64,000 nucleotides of DNA from Chitinophaga flava. Its GTDB lineage: Bacteria; Bacteroidota; Bacteroidia; Chitinophagales; Chitinophagaceae. The notes under the pieces are model-generated. The model was not told where the DNA came from. It searched no databases and was given only the letters and a program-made list of their open reading frames with translations. The stretch covers positions 3,782,001 through 3,846,000 of the forward strand of contig NZ_QFFJ01000002.1 of the NCBI RefSeq assembly GCF_003308995.1, in the 5' to 3' direction. The translations under genes and the position numbers were made by a program. This document shows, in pieces, positions 52,829 through 60,811 of this stretch (position 1 is the stretch's first letter; every line of letters starts with the position of its first letter).

Positions 52829-53728
52829 ATGTGGCCATCATTCCGTAAACTGTTTAAAGGATATATGAAATTGGAGCGGTCTCTGTCAGACAATTCGATA
52901 GAGGCTTATTTGCGGGACGTTGAGAAGCTGGAGCAGTACCTCCAGGCCCATGGCGGTGAAAAACTCCGTCCGCAGGATGTTACGCTGGCAGACCTGCAAG
53001 GCTGCGTACAGTGGGTCAGTAAACTGGGGATGACACCGGCATCACAGGCCCGTACCATTTCGGGCATTAAGGCTTTTTATAAATTCCTGCTGTTGGAAGA
53101 CATGACTCAGGAAGACCCTACCCAGTTGCTGGAAGCTCCCAAGCTGCAACGTAAGCTGCCGGATGTACTCAGTTTTGAAGAAATCGAAAAAATCATCGCC
53201 CAGATAAAGCTGGATACACCGGAAGGGCATCGCAACAAGGCTATCCTGGAAACGATGTACAGCTGTGGCCTGCGTGTAAGTGAGGTCATTAACCTGCAGA
53301 TCACGCAGTTGCATATGGATGTAGGATTTATCCGGGTGGTAGGCAAGGGCAACAAACAACGGCTGGTACCTATCGGCCGGGACGCCATGCGGCACATCGA
53401 TACTTACCGTCGCCATGTTCGTGTAAACCTGCCCGTTAAATACGGAGAAGAAGATACCCTGTTCCTCAACCGCCGTGGCGGACCACTGAGCCGGGTTATG
53501 ATTTTCCTGGTCATTAAAGAGCTAACGGAGCTGGCCGGCATCCAGAAAAATGTGTCCCCCCATACCTTCCGGCATTCTTTCGCCACACATCTGGTGGAGG
53601 GCGGGGCTGATCTCAGAGCGGTACAGCAGATGCTGGGACATGAAAGCATTGCCACTACAGAAATTTATACACATCTCGACAGGGAATACCTGCGGGATAC
53701 CCTCTCCCGTTATCATCCACGGTTTTAA
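52829..53728 (+). CDS. xerD: Tyrosine recombinase XerD-like
   Basis: 299-residue site-specific recombinase for chromosome dimer resolution. N-terminal SAM-like core-binding domain and catalytic domain with Arg149 (GLRVSE), Lys173, His245 and Arg248 (HTFRHSFATHL), His271 (MLGHESI) and Tyr280 (IYTHLD). All six key residues present. The start ATG 52829 gives a few residues more than the usual XerD; ATG 52865 is an alternative. XerC versus XerD cannot be separated firmly by eye. Confidence 0.85.
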   Translation: MWPSFRKLFKGYMKLERSLSDNSIEAYLRDVEKLEQYLQAHGGEKLRPQDVTLADLQGCVQWVSKLGMTPASQARTISGIKAFYKFLLLEDMTQEDPTQLLEAPKLQRKLPDVLSFEEIEKIIAQIKLDTPEGHRNKAILETMYSCGLRVSEVINLQITQLHMDVGFIRVVGKGNKQRLVPIGRDAMRHIDTYRRHVRVNLPVKYGEEDTLFLNRRGGPLSRVMIFLVIKELTELAGIQKNVSPHTFRHSFATHLVEGGADLRAVQQMLGHESIATTEIYTHLDREYLRDTLSRYHPRF

Positions 53729-53761
53729 AAAAAAGACAGCCGCCATTACGGGGCAGCTGTC
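53728..53761 (-). terminator. Terminator of the beta-sandwich protein gene
   Basis: GACAGC / GCTGTC stem with an inner GCC/GGC pair; on the minus strand it is followed by eight T, so it belongs to the minus-strand gene at 53851. Confidence 0.7.
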
Positions 53762-53850
53762 AGACCATGGAAGGGTTTCAAACAAGGGGACTTGTTGAAA
53801 TTACTTCAGAGGCATTCTAAACAATGACTTCTTACAACAAACGTATCCGG

Positions 53851-54744
53851 TTAAAGAAGGGCATTGGTGAGCCGCAACTGTTCCCGTTTCTTTTTACTTC
53901 TGCCACCGGAGAGGGTGATCACATCGTTGATCCATCCCTGTATATGTCCGGAGGCCCATTTGACTACTGAAGGCCGGTAGCGGAGATTCACGCAACTACA
54001 GGGCGCAAGGTCCTGGCGTTCCGGTGCAGCGGCCTGCTCTTCATTTTCAGACAACACCAACCGGTCCTGCTGGTAAATCCGGAAATACACATCGGGCCCC
54101 ATATGGCAACGCCCCTGCTTTACAGGCTGTAGTGTACCATTATACAGGTCTTTCCTGGAAAAACGCAAGGTATATCGGCCATATTCGTTCGTATAGGCAT
54201 GGCCGATCATTTTACCGGAGATGGCATTATAAGCTTCCACTCTGAGGATGGGCTGTTGGGTGACGGGCCGGTGCCGCTTTATGGTACCGGTGATTACCCA
54301 TGCCCCTGCATCACCACATATTTTGCTCCACATGGCGGAAGGCACCACATAAGCGTAGGCTCCGATATAACCATCTGCTCCGCGCTTCCAGTGTAAGACG
54401 GCGCTGCAGAGATGAAAGTTGCGGGGCTGTATAGAACCGGTACCTCCGGGAAGGGTATCCAGACAAAGGTCCAGTTCAAGTGGTTCGGTGAAAAGGTGTA
54501 CTTCCTGCCAGGCCAGGGTAAAGTTTCCCTGATCATCCAGTGTAGTTTCTGCCAGCAAACGATCAGCCTTCATCAATACATCTTTGGCAGATAATGGCTG
54601 CAGGTCATTAAAAATACCTTTCGGCTGGCATGTAGCTGGATACCGTGTATCCGGCAGGTATACGCGTATCCGTGCGTTTGCCAGGGGCTCTATGCAATCG
54701 TCACAAATAAGCGCAGAGATGTTTCCAATTAACAGGTAACTCAT
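53851..54744 (-). CDS. Two-domain transthyretin/carboxypeptidase-regulatory-like protein, unknown function
   Basis: 297 residues from ATG 54744 (MSYLLIGN); no signal peptide. Two beta-sandwich modules can be seen: about 3-85 (ISALICDDCIEPLANARIRVYLPD ... TLDDQGNFTLAWQ) and about 150-215 (VITGTIKRHRPVTQQPILRVEAYNAISGKMIGHAYTNEYGRYTLRF), both with the xDxxGxFxL/GRYTLRF closing pattern of transthyretin or carboxypeptidase-regulatory folds. C-terminal part has CSCVNLRYRP. No catalytic motif and no recognised family. It is divergent from the small-protein/7-TM/kinase operon across a 382-base region. Confidence 0.65.
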   Translation of the reverse strand: MSYLLIGNISALICDDCIEPLANARIRVYLPDTRYPATCQPKGIFNDLQPLSAKDVLMKADRLLAETTLDDQGNFTLAWQEVHLFTEPLELDLCLDTLPGGTGSIQPRNFHLCSAVLHWKRGADGYIGAYAYVVPSAMWSKICGDAGAWVITGTIKRHRPVTQQPILRVEAYNAISGKMIGHAYTNEYGRYTLRFSRKDLYNGTLQPVKQGRCHMGPDVYFRIYQQDRLVLSENEEQAAAPERQDLAPCSCVNLRYRPSVVKWASGHIQGWINDVITLSGGRSKKKREQLRLTNALL

Positions 54745-54923
54745 GGTTTTAAATTTATGAAAGGGGGTAATGAGTAAAACCCTCTGCATACTAAATAAAA
54801 AACAAACATGGTAGAAAGGCCTGGTAGTATCTACAGATCCAATGTATCTTTAAAAAATAACACGGTTGTTCCCACAAAGATTAATAACAATCTGTAAGGT
54901 GTCAAGCGTTGGAAACCTGAAAT

Positions 54924-54978
54924 GTAAGAATGCGTATTTCTACGTATTTTACAGTGAGTGTTACGTTATTTCAGTAAC
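54924..54978. promoter_or_regulatory. Candidate operator repeats
   Basis: TGCGTATTTC, TACGTATTTTAC and TTACGTTATTTC follow each other within 50 bases and part of them can be read as an inverted repeat (GTAAGAATGCG / CGTATTTTAC). A possible binding site for the response regulator encoded downstream. Confidence 0.3.
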
Positions 54979-55073
54979 TCTCCATAACCTCTATGTATAT
55001 ACAATTCCCTGTCAGTAAGACTTTGCCTGAAAGGGACTTTTCCAGGACTGTATCAGCCATAATATATTCAATA

Positions 55074-55103
55074 TTGTAATAGTGTAATATTGTGATAATT
55101 TTA
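55074..55103 (+). promoter_or_regulatory. Candidate promoter of the small-protein/7-TM operon
   Basis: TTG (55074-55076), 19-base spacer, TAATTTTA (55096-55103); one base off TAnnTTTG. 23 bases before ATG 55127. Confidence 0.4.
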
Positions 55104-55126
55104 CCCCAAACCTTAAACTACCCACT

Positions 55127-55558
55127 ATGAGTGATTCTACACAAAGACCTATTCCTGCAGATGCAGGTGGCTTTATTTCCAGGGAGGAAATGGAAATACT
55201 GACCAAAAACCATGATGACGAGCATGCACAGCAAAAAGCGCTGGGTGGACATGTTAAAGCTATGTGCTTTGGTAAAGACAAAGTAATGGAACTGCTGGAC
55301 CATCCCGATTGCACAGCGCTGAGAATTTACTACGGCCTGAAAATCGATACAGATGGTGATGGCATTAAAGAAAAGAAAATGGTACTGGTAGCTGTAGACA
55401 GCGATGGCAACGACATTCTGCCTCCGGCAGGTGATCCGGCCACCGGTTCTGTAGCCAAAAGTATGGTATCTGCCAAAATACTCGACCAGGGACTTCCTTG
55501 TCCGCAATACTGCTCTGGAGGAGGAGGAGGCACAACTAAACCACCTACACAACCCTAA
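55127..55558 (+). CDS. Small soluble protein of an unnamed Bacteroidota family
   Basis: 143 residues, no signal peptide. Core block FGKDKVMELLDHPDCTALRIYYGLKI, then EKKMVLVAVDSDGNDIL, a pattern I have seen only in unnamed small Bacteroidota proteins; the Gly-rich tail (SGGGGGTT) and two cysteines (CPQYC) near the end are distinctive. Function unknown. Nine bases upstream of a 7-TM protein gene and in one run with a kinase and regulator, so it may be the cytosolic sensor or adaptor of that module. Confidence 0.6.
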   Translation: MSDSTQRPIPADAGGFISREEMEILTKNHDDEHAQQKALGGHVKAMCFGKDKVMELLDHPDCTALRIYYGLKIDTDGDGIKEKKMVLVAVDSDGNDILPPAGDPATGSVAKSMVSAKILDQGLPCPQYCSGGGGGTTKPPTQP

Positions 55559-55567
55559 AATCACATC

Positions 55568-56254
55568 GTGAATCTGAATATATTTCTTGGTATATTTTAC
55601 ACTATGACGGGGATCGAAGTTTTAATTTTGATCCCCTTCCTATTAAGATATAAAACATTGGATGTTCCCGGTAAATGGGCCTGCTTTTATATCGTCAGCA
55701 GTGTGTTTTTTGCAGCAGGATCTGCTGCCCTTTCCCAGGCGGGCCTAAACAATATGTGGTTTTTCAGCCTGATGAATTTTGTTCAGTTTATTATCCTGTC
55801 TTTTTTCTATCTCAGAATTATCAAGCATCCTACTATCAAACAGGCAATCACCCTGCTTCCCATACTGGTGTTCGGCCTATGTGTGGCAGATGCCGGGATG
55901 ATTGAAGGCCTCCAATCTTATAACTCCATTAGTGCAGGCCTCAAATCAGGTATTATCATTGCTTATGGTATCATCTTTTTCCTTCAGTTAATGACTGATA
56001 AAGAACTTATTGAAAAAGCCATCTACATCAATACCCTTCCTGTATTCTGGTACAATGCTGCCATCTTTATATATTTCTGCAGCTCCTTTCTGTTTTCCAT
56101 CAGTTATAACCTCATCCAGAACACTAATCAGAACAATGCCCAGGCAATGATTCTTACTTTATTAAGTATTAACTATGTAGTTGCTATGATTACCATGTTT
56201 CTGCTGTATATTGGGCTCTCAAAAAACAAAAGGTTCGGGTATGCAGACAATTGA
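55568..56254 (+). CDS. 7-TM integral membrane protein
   Basis: 228 residues from a GTG start; about seven membrane helices (near 5-24, 38-58, 64-83, 95-112, 127-145, 156-178, 193-218) and short loops, with no known transporter motif. The 14-base overlap with the kinase gene (stop at 56254, kinase ATG 56241) means tight translational coupling, as expected for a membrane sensor feeding the following kinase. Start ATG 55604 is an alternative. No family recognised. Confidence 0.7.
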   Translation: MNLNIFLGIFYTMTGIEVLILIPFLLRYKTLDVPGKWACFYIVSSVFFAAGSAALSQAGLNNMWFFSLMNFVQFIILSFFYLRIIKHPTIKQAITLLPILVFGLCVADAGMIEGLQSYNSISAGLKSGIIIAYGIIFFLQLMTDKELIEKAIYINTLPVFWYNAAIFIYFCSSFLFSISYNLIQNTNQNNAQAMILTLLSINYVVAMITMFLLYIGLSKNKRFGYADN

Positions 56255-57050
56255 TATTATTGTAATTGGTACTACAGTAATGTTAATCCTTGGAGTCATC
56301 GTGATTCTGCTGGTGATGTTTCAGCAAAAACAGGTTATTCAACACAAATTGCTTATCAGAGATAAAGATCTTCAACTGCAAAGGGAAAGATTGATAGCAG
56401 TATTGCAAGGACAGGAACAGGAAAGAAAAAGAATTGCTGAAGACCTTCATGATGAAGTAGGTGCCCAACTATCTGTACTCAAGCTAAGCCTGGGCGGCCT
56501 CTTACCATTACTCAAAACCGGCAATGGTGAAGCTGAACGGCTGAAGGAAACCAAAGACTTCACCGACATTATAATACAACAACTCCGGTTCATCTCTCAG
56601 AGCCTGCATCCACAGGCCCTGGAAAATCTTGGACTGGCCCATGCACTAGACTCTTTCTGTAGCCTGATGAACAAAAACAAACAGGTTAAAATCAACTTTG
56701 AAGTAGCTGGTAATGGCCAGTCGGTAGACAAAGAGAAAGCACTAAACGTTTACCGCGTTGTGCAGGAACTAATCAACAATATTCTTAAACATGCCCAGGC
56801 CTCGGAGGTAACCATCACCTACCAGACCACCCCTTCCCTGCTTACCATCTCCGTTGCGGATGATGGAAACGGCCAGCTGCTGCCCTCTCTGGAAAGCAGT
56901 AAAAAGAAAAACGGTAGCCTGGGCCTCAAAAACATCGAAAGCCGGCTTAATATCATTGGCGGAGATATCCAATTCACTTCTGGTGCTCCGAAAGGTACTG
57001 TTGCTACCATCCATGTAGAAAATTATCAAGTGCCGGCACAGAATAGTTGA
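56241..57050 (+). CDS. NarL-type sensor histidine kinase
   Basis: 269 residues with one N-terminal membrane helix (about 4-28), a coiled coil, HisKA_3 DHp with His70 (RIAEDLHDEVGAQLS) and a HATPase domain (N box LINNILKHAQAS, DDGNG, GSLGLKNIESRL). Has no periplasmic sensor of its own, so its signal probably comes from the 7-TM protein whose gene it overlaps. Partner regulator is encoded 123 bases downstream. I start it at ATG 56241; the TTG at 56211 lies in the 7-TM gene. Confidence 0.88.
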   Translation: MQTIDIIVIGTTVMLILGVIVILLVMFQQKQVIQHKLLIRDKDLQLQRERLIAVLQGQEQERKRIAEDLHDEVGAQLSVLKLSLGGLLPLLKTGNGEAERLKETKDFTDIIIQQLRFISQSLHPQALENLGLAHALDSFCSLMNKNKQVKINFEVAGNGQSVDKEKALNVYRVVQELINNILKHAQASEVTITYQTTPSLLTISVADDGNGQLLPSLESSKKKNGSLGLKNIESRLNIIGGDIQFTSGAPKGTVATIHVENYQVPAQNS

Positions 57051-57173
57051 TGTATATGTTGTTTTATTACTAAATTGCCATCCGGTTTTGTTGTACACCT
57101 ATGTAACAACATGACTTACAGCTATTTATTAACAATAAAATAATTATAATTACCTCTCTATAAACTGTTCACT

Positions 57174-57830
57174 ATGGCGCACATCAAAGTGGCCATTGCG
57201 GATGATCACAAGATTTTCCGCAGTGGAGTGATCAACACGCTGATTCCGTACGAAAATATCCGCTTTATCTTTGAGGCAGATGATGGCCTTCACCTGCTGC
57301 AAATCATGGAACAACAGCAACCGGACGTTATCCTGATGGACCTGAAAATGCCTAATATGGATGGCATAGAAGCCACCATCAAAGTAAAGGAGAAATACCC
57401 GGACGTAAAGATTATCATCCTTACCATGTATGAAGACGACAACTTTATCGTTCATCTGGTAGAAAACGGCGCCAACGCCTACCTCCTGAAAAACGCTGAT
57501 CCGGAAGAAATATATGAAGCCATCTGCACTACCTATGAGAAAGGCTTTTATTTTAATGAAAACGTAAATCTGGCACTATTAAAGAAAGTTCTACACAAGA
57601 ATAAACAACAATTCAAGCCTACGCTTAAGAATGAAATACAACTCAACGACCGGGAGCAGGAAGTATTAAAGCTTATCTGCAACGAATACACGACACAGGA
57701 AATTTCTGAGAAGATATACCTGAGCCCCCGTACCGTGGAAGGTATCCGGCAAAAACTGCTGGAAAAGCTGAACGTGAAAAACAGCGTAGGACTGGTGTTA
57801 TACGCATTCCGTAATGGATTAATCGAATAA
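57174..57830 (+). CDS. NarL/FixJ-family response regulator
   Basis: 218 residues: receiver with Asp56 (VILMDLKMPNMDG) and a LuxR-type HTH domain (about 157-215, LNDREQEVLKLICNEYTTQEISEKIYLSPRTVEGIRQKLLEKLNVKN). Partner of the HisKA_3 kinase immediately upstream by family and position. Target genes unknown; the repeats at 54924-54978 upstream of its own module are a natural candidate site. Confidence 0.93.
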   Translation: MAHIKVAIADDHKIFRSGVINTLIPYENIRFIFEADDGLHLLQIMEQQQPDVILMDLKMPNMDGIEATIKVKEKYPDVKIIILTMYEDDNFIVHLVENGANAYLLKNADPEEIYEAICTTYEKGFYFNENVNLALLKKVLHKNKQQFKPTLKNEIQLNDREQEVLKLICNEYTTQEISEKIYLSPRTVEGIRQKLLEKLNVKNSVGLVLYAFRNGLIE

Positions 57831-57872
57831 CATCCCTCTTCCCTTCATTGCCACCAATTAATACAACCTAAT

Positions 57873-58727
57873 ATGAAAACTGTTAAAAATTTCACAGCAT
57901 CTGCCGCAGCCATGCTGCTGTTATACGCTGGAGCTTCCGTAGCGCAGGGAATCAAAATGCCAGCTCCCAGCCCGGGCCAGACTGTAAAACAGGACTTTGC
58001 TCTTTCCAATGTAGAGCTCAGCTACTCCCGTCCGGTAACAAAAGGCAGGGTGATCATGGGTGACGTAGTTCCCTACAACAAAGTATGGAGAACCGGCGCC
58101 AATTCCCCTACCGTTATTACCTTCGGTGAAGATGTGAAATTCGGCGGTGTACCTGTGAAAGCCGGCAAATACGGACTGCTCACGATCCCCGGTGCCAAAG
58201 AATGGACCGTGATCCTCTCCAGCAGCCTCGATGTTAGCAGCCCTTCCATGTACAAAAAGGAAAATGACGTTGCCCGTGTTAACGTAAAGCCAGTAGCACT
58301 TCCTGCATCTCAGGAAAGCTTCACCATCGGTTTTGAAGATGTGCTGGAATCCTCTATGACATTAGCTATCAGCTGGGAAAAAGTTAAAGTACCGGTAAAA
58401 ATCACTGCCGACATCAACGACAAGATAGTAGGACAGATAGAAGAAGCCATGGCTGCTCCCGGCGACAAAAAACCATACTTCCAGGCTGCATTTTATTACC
58501 TGGAACACAACCTGGACATCAACAAAGCAAAAACATGGATAGACCAGGCCGCTGCTCAGAGCCCGGACGCATTCTGGGTTTTCTATCAGAAAGCCAGAAT
58601 CTATGCGAAAGCAAAAGATGTGAAAGGCGCCAAAGAAGCTGCTCTGAAATCCATCGAGCTGGCGAAAGCTGCTAAAAATGATGACTATGTAGCTCTCAAC
58701 AACAAGCTGCTGGCCACATTGAAATAA
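57873..58727 (+). CDS. DUF2911 protein with C-terminal TPR-like region
   Basis: 284 residues, signal peptide MKTVKNFTASAAAMLLLYAGASVAQG, DUF2911 domain (about 30-180, SPGQTVKQDFALSNVELSYSRPVTKGRVIMGDVVPYNKVWRTGANSPTVITF) and a helical TPR-like end (about 205-284, DINKAKTWIDQAAAQSPDAFWVFYQKARIYAKAKDVKGAKEAALKSIELA). Secreted, function unknown. 42 bases downstream of the response regulator gene; terminated by the hairpin at 58748. Confidence 0.9.
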   Translation: MKTVKNFTASAAAMLLLYAGASVAQGIKMPAPSPGQTVKQDFALSNVELSYSRPVTKGRVIMGDVVPYNKVWRTGANSPTVITFGEDVKFGGVPVKAGKYGLLTIPGAKEWTVILSSSLDVSSPSMYKKENDVARVNVKPVALPASQESFTIGFEDVLESSMTLAISWEKVKVPVKITADINDKIVGQIEEAMAAPGDKKPYFQAAFYYLEHNLDINKAKTWIDQAAAQSPDAFWVFYQKARIYAKAKDVKGAKEAALKSIELAKAAKNDDYVALNNKLLATLK

Positions 58728-58747
58728 TTCTCCTGAATTAAATACAA

Positions 58748-58787
58748 ACAGCGGGATTTAAAATATCATTATTTTAAATCCCGCTGT
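58748..58787. terminator. Bidirectional intrinsic terminator
   Basis: 18-bp perfect stem ACAGCGGGATTTAAAATA / TATTTTAAATCCCGCTGT around TCAT, between the convergent DUF2911 and SSS symporter genes. Confidence 0.9.
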
Positions 58788-58791
58788 CATT

Positions 58792-60486
58792 TTATGAAAG
58801 TGCCGGTTTCTTTATGAAAGGCTGCAGGATCATTGCAAAAACAATTACCAGTATACACCCGATAGCATTGAGCCATAGGAAAGACACCTGCTCCAACCCG
58901 TACATCGCCAGCACCACTGCTTCAGCGGCAATGGCGGCCCAGAAGGTAGCCGTACCTCCTACCCGCTTCAGGTAAAATGCTACCATAAAAATTCCCAGTG
59001 TAACGCCATAAAACCAGGAACCCAATATATTCACCACTTCAATCAAACTGCCCAGCCCACTGGCAAACTGCGCTACCACAATACAAAATACGCCCCATAT
59101 CAAAGTCCATAATTTGGAGATCCGCATATAATGCTCCGGAGTGCCGTGACCGTTATACAAACGCTGATATACATCTATCACCGTTGTGGATGCCAGCGAA
59201 TTGAGCGCAGCAGCAATACTACCCCATGCTGCCAGGAAAATGATAGCGACCAGCAAGCCCACCAATCCCTTAGGGAGACTGTTGACTACAAAATGCAGAA
59301 AGATGTAATTCGTATCATTGGTATCGGCAGTAGGATCAGCCTTCTTCATCAGCGTAAGTGCCTCTTTCCTGATAGCCAGTGCCTGTTCATCCGTTTGCAG
59401 CAATGCTTTTTTGGCGACAGCAGTACTGGCGGCATCTTTTGTTTCCAGGGCTGCGGCCAGGTCTTTCACCTGTTGTTGTTTACGTGTACTCAGCGAATTA
59501 TACTTGTTTTCCAGCTGTTGTAAGGCAGGCCCCTGGGAGGTGTTACGCACACGGGCCAACTGAGATTCGTTGAAAAAAATAGGTGCGCGGAAATAGAGGT
59601 AAAACACAAACACCATAGCACCGATCAACAGAATCAGGAACTGCATCGGAACTTTTACCAGGCCATTCATCAGCAAGCCCATACGGCTTTCTTTTATGGA
59701 ACGGGCTGTCAGATAACGTCCTACCTGCGACTGGTCAGTCCCGAAATAGGACAGTGCCAGGAAAAAACCACCTATCAAGCCGCTCCAGATATTGTACTTA
59801 TCGTTCCAGTCAAATTTGGTTACAATCACATTCAGTTTGTCCATTTTGCCCGACACCTGCAATGCCTGTTTAAAGCCAATATCCGCCGGCAGCAAATGCA
59901 CTACCATCCAGCCTGCCAGGAACATACCTCCAAAAATGATGGCCAGTTGTAAAGTCTGTGTATAGGCAACGGCCCGTGTACCGCCAGCCACCGTATAGAT
60001 GATCAGCATACCGCCCATGATCATATTGGTCCAGTAAAGATTCCAGCCCAACAGTGATGATAAAATAATGGAGGGCGCACAGATACTGATACCAGTAGAA
60101 AGGCCCCGCTGTACCAGAAACAGGAAAGACGCCAGCGTACGGGTTTTCAGGTCGAATCTCTTCTCTAAAAACTCATAAGCTGTATATACTTTCAGTTTAT
60201 GAAAGATGGGAACAAAAGTGATACAAAGCACTACCATGGCCAGTGGCAGTCCGAAATAGTATTGTACAAACCGCATCCCGTCCGTATAGGCCTGACCGGG
60301 AGCTGATATAAAAGTAATAGCGCTGGCCTGGGTGCCTATAATAGACAACAGGACAATATACCATGGCATAGCCTGGTTGCCAAGGAAATAACTTTCCATG
60401 TTCTGTTTTCCCCGGCTTTTCCAGATGCCATATAGTATGATAATCGTAAGGGTAGAAATGAGTACTACCCAGTCTAAAGAACTCAT
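58792..60486 (-). CDS. Sodium:solute symporter (SSS family)
   Basis: 564 residues. Thirteen membrane helices in the SSS layout (STFIS-type and GGTRAVAYTQTLQLAIIFGG patterns, FALSYFGTDQSQVGRYL). Between helices near residues 300 and 395 lies a ~90-residue soluble, partly coiled-coil insert (ARVRNTSQGPALQQLENKYNSLSTRKQQQVKDL...TNYIFLHFV). Substrate unknown; may import a sugar or amino-sugar product related to the PIG-L enzyme. The ATG overlaps the 43-aa gene (ATGA). Last gene of the operon. Confidence 0.88.
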   Translation of the reverse strand: MSSLDWVVLISTLTIIILYGIWKSRGKQNMESYFLGNQAMPWYIVLLSIIGTQASAITFISAPGQAYTDGMRFVQYYFGLPLAMVVLCITFVPIFHKLKVYTAYEFLEKRFDLKTRTLASFLFLVQRGLSTGISICAPSIILSSLLGWNLYWTNMIMGGMLIIYTVAGGTRAVAYTQTLQLAIIFGGMFLAGWMVVHLLPADIGFKQALQVSGKMDKLNVIVTKFDWNDKYNIWSGLIGGFFLALSYFGTDQSQVGRYLTARSIKESRMGLLMNGLVKVPMQFLILLIGAMVFVFYLYFRAPIFFNESQLARVRNTSQGPALQQLENKYNSLSTRKQQQVKDLAAALETKDAASTAVAKKALLQTDEQALAIRKEALTLMKKADPTADTNDTNYIFLHFVVNSLPKGLVGLLVAIIFLAAWGSIAAALNSLASTTVIDVYQRLYNGHGTPEHYMRISKLWTLIWGVFCIVVAQFASGLGSLIEVVNILGSWFYGVTLGIFMVAFYLKRVGGTATFWAAIAAEAVVLAMYGLEQVSFLWLNAIGCILVIVFAMILQPFIKKPALS

Positions 60487-60614
60487 GAATATGTTTTGGT
60501 GAATAAATAGAAGAACATGATCAACATCCCCAGCCAGCCAATCACCAGTACGTACCAGTAACTCCAAGCCGGGAACAGTGGTGGTTTCTCTTCCTGCAGG
60601 TCTTTTTCTGTCAT
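60483..60614 (-). CDS. 43-residue single-helix membrane protein
   Basis: MTEKDLQEEKPPLFPAWSYW followed by YVLVIGWLGMLIMFFYLF and a short basic end (TKTYS). One membrane helix (about 21-38) with a cytosolic acidic N-tail. Its TGA overlaps the symporter ATG (ATGA), so coupling is tight. Small partner proteins of SSS transporters (for example YhdT with PanF, YjcH with ActP) have a similar place; sequence relation not shown. Too short for standard ORF calling. Confidence 0.7.
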   Translation of the reverse strand: MTEKDLQEEKPPLFPAWSYWYVLVIGWLGMLIMFFYLFTKTYS

Positions 60615-60632
60615 GCTTCAGTATTTATACAT

Positions 60633-60806
60633 TCAATCATCTGTGCTTTTGGACCACATGCTGCCAGTCAGTAGTCCCAGTGCAATTCCAATTAGTAGTC
60701 CGATATGGACCCTTTTGATTTCAAATCCGATAAACAGCCCCAGGAGGATGCAGAGTATTGCTGCAATCCTCAGCCTGGGGCGGTTCTGTACATGTTTTTT
60801 TGCCAT
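60633..60806 (-). CDS. 57-residue two-helix membrane protein
   Basis: MAKKHVQNRPRLRIAAILCI, helix about 12-28, then a short cytosolic turn (EIKRVH) and a second helix (about 33-51, HIGLLIGIALGLLTGSMW). Starts five bases after the stop of the PIG-L gene and ends 18 bases before the 43-aa gene; same strand and direction. Function unknown; likely transported or assembled with the symporter. Confidence 0.7.
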   Translation of the reverse strand: MAKKHVQNRPRLRIAAILCILLGLFIGFEIKRVHIGLLIGIALGLLTGSMWSKSTDD

Positions 60807-60811
60807 CTCGC

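Larger units (their letters stand above)
54745..55126. other. 382-base divergent regulatory region
   Basis: Shared upstream of the beta-sandwich gene (-) and the small-protein/7-TM operon (+). Contains TACGTATTT-like direct and inverted repeats near 54924-54978 and a candidate forward promoter at 55074-55103. No ORF or hairpin terminator seen. Confidence 0.55.
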
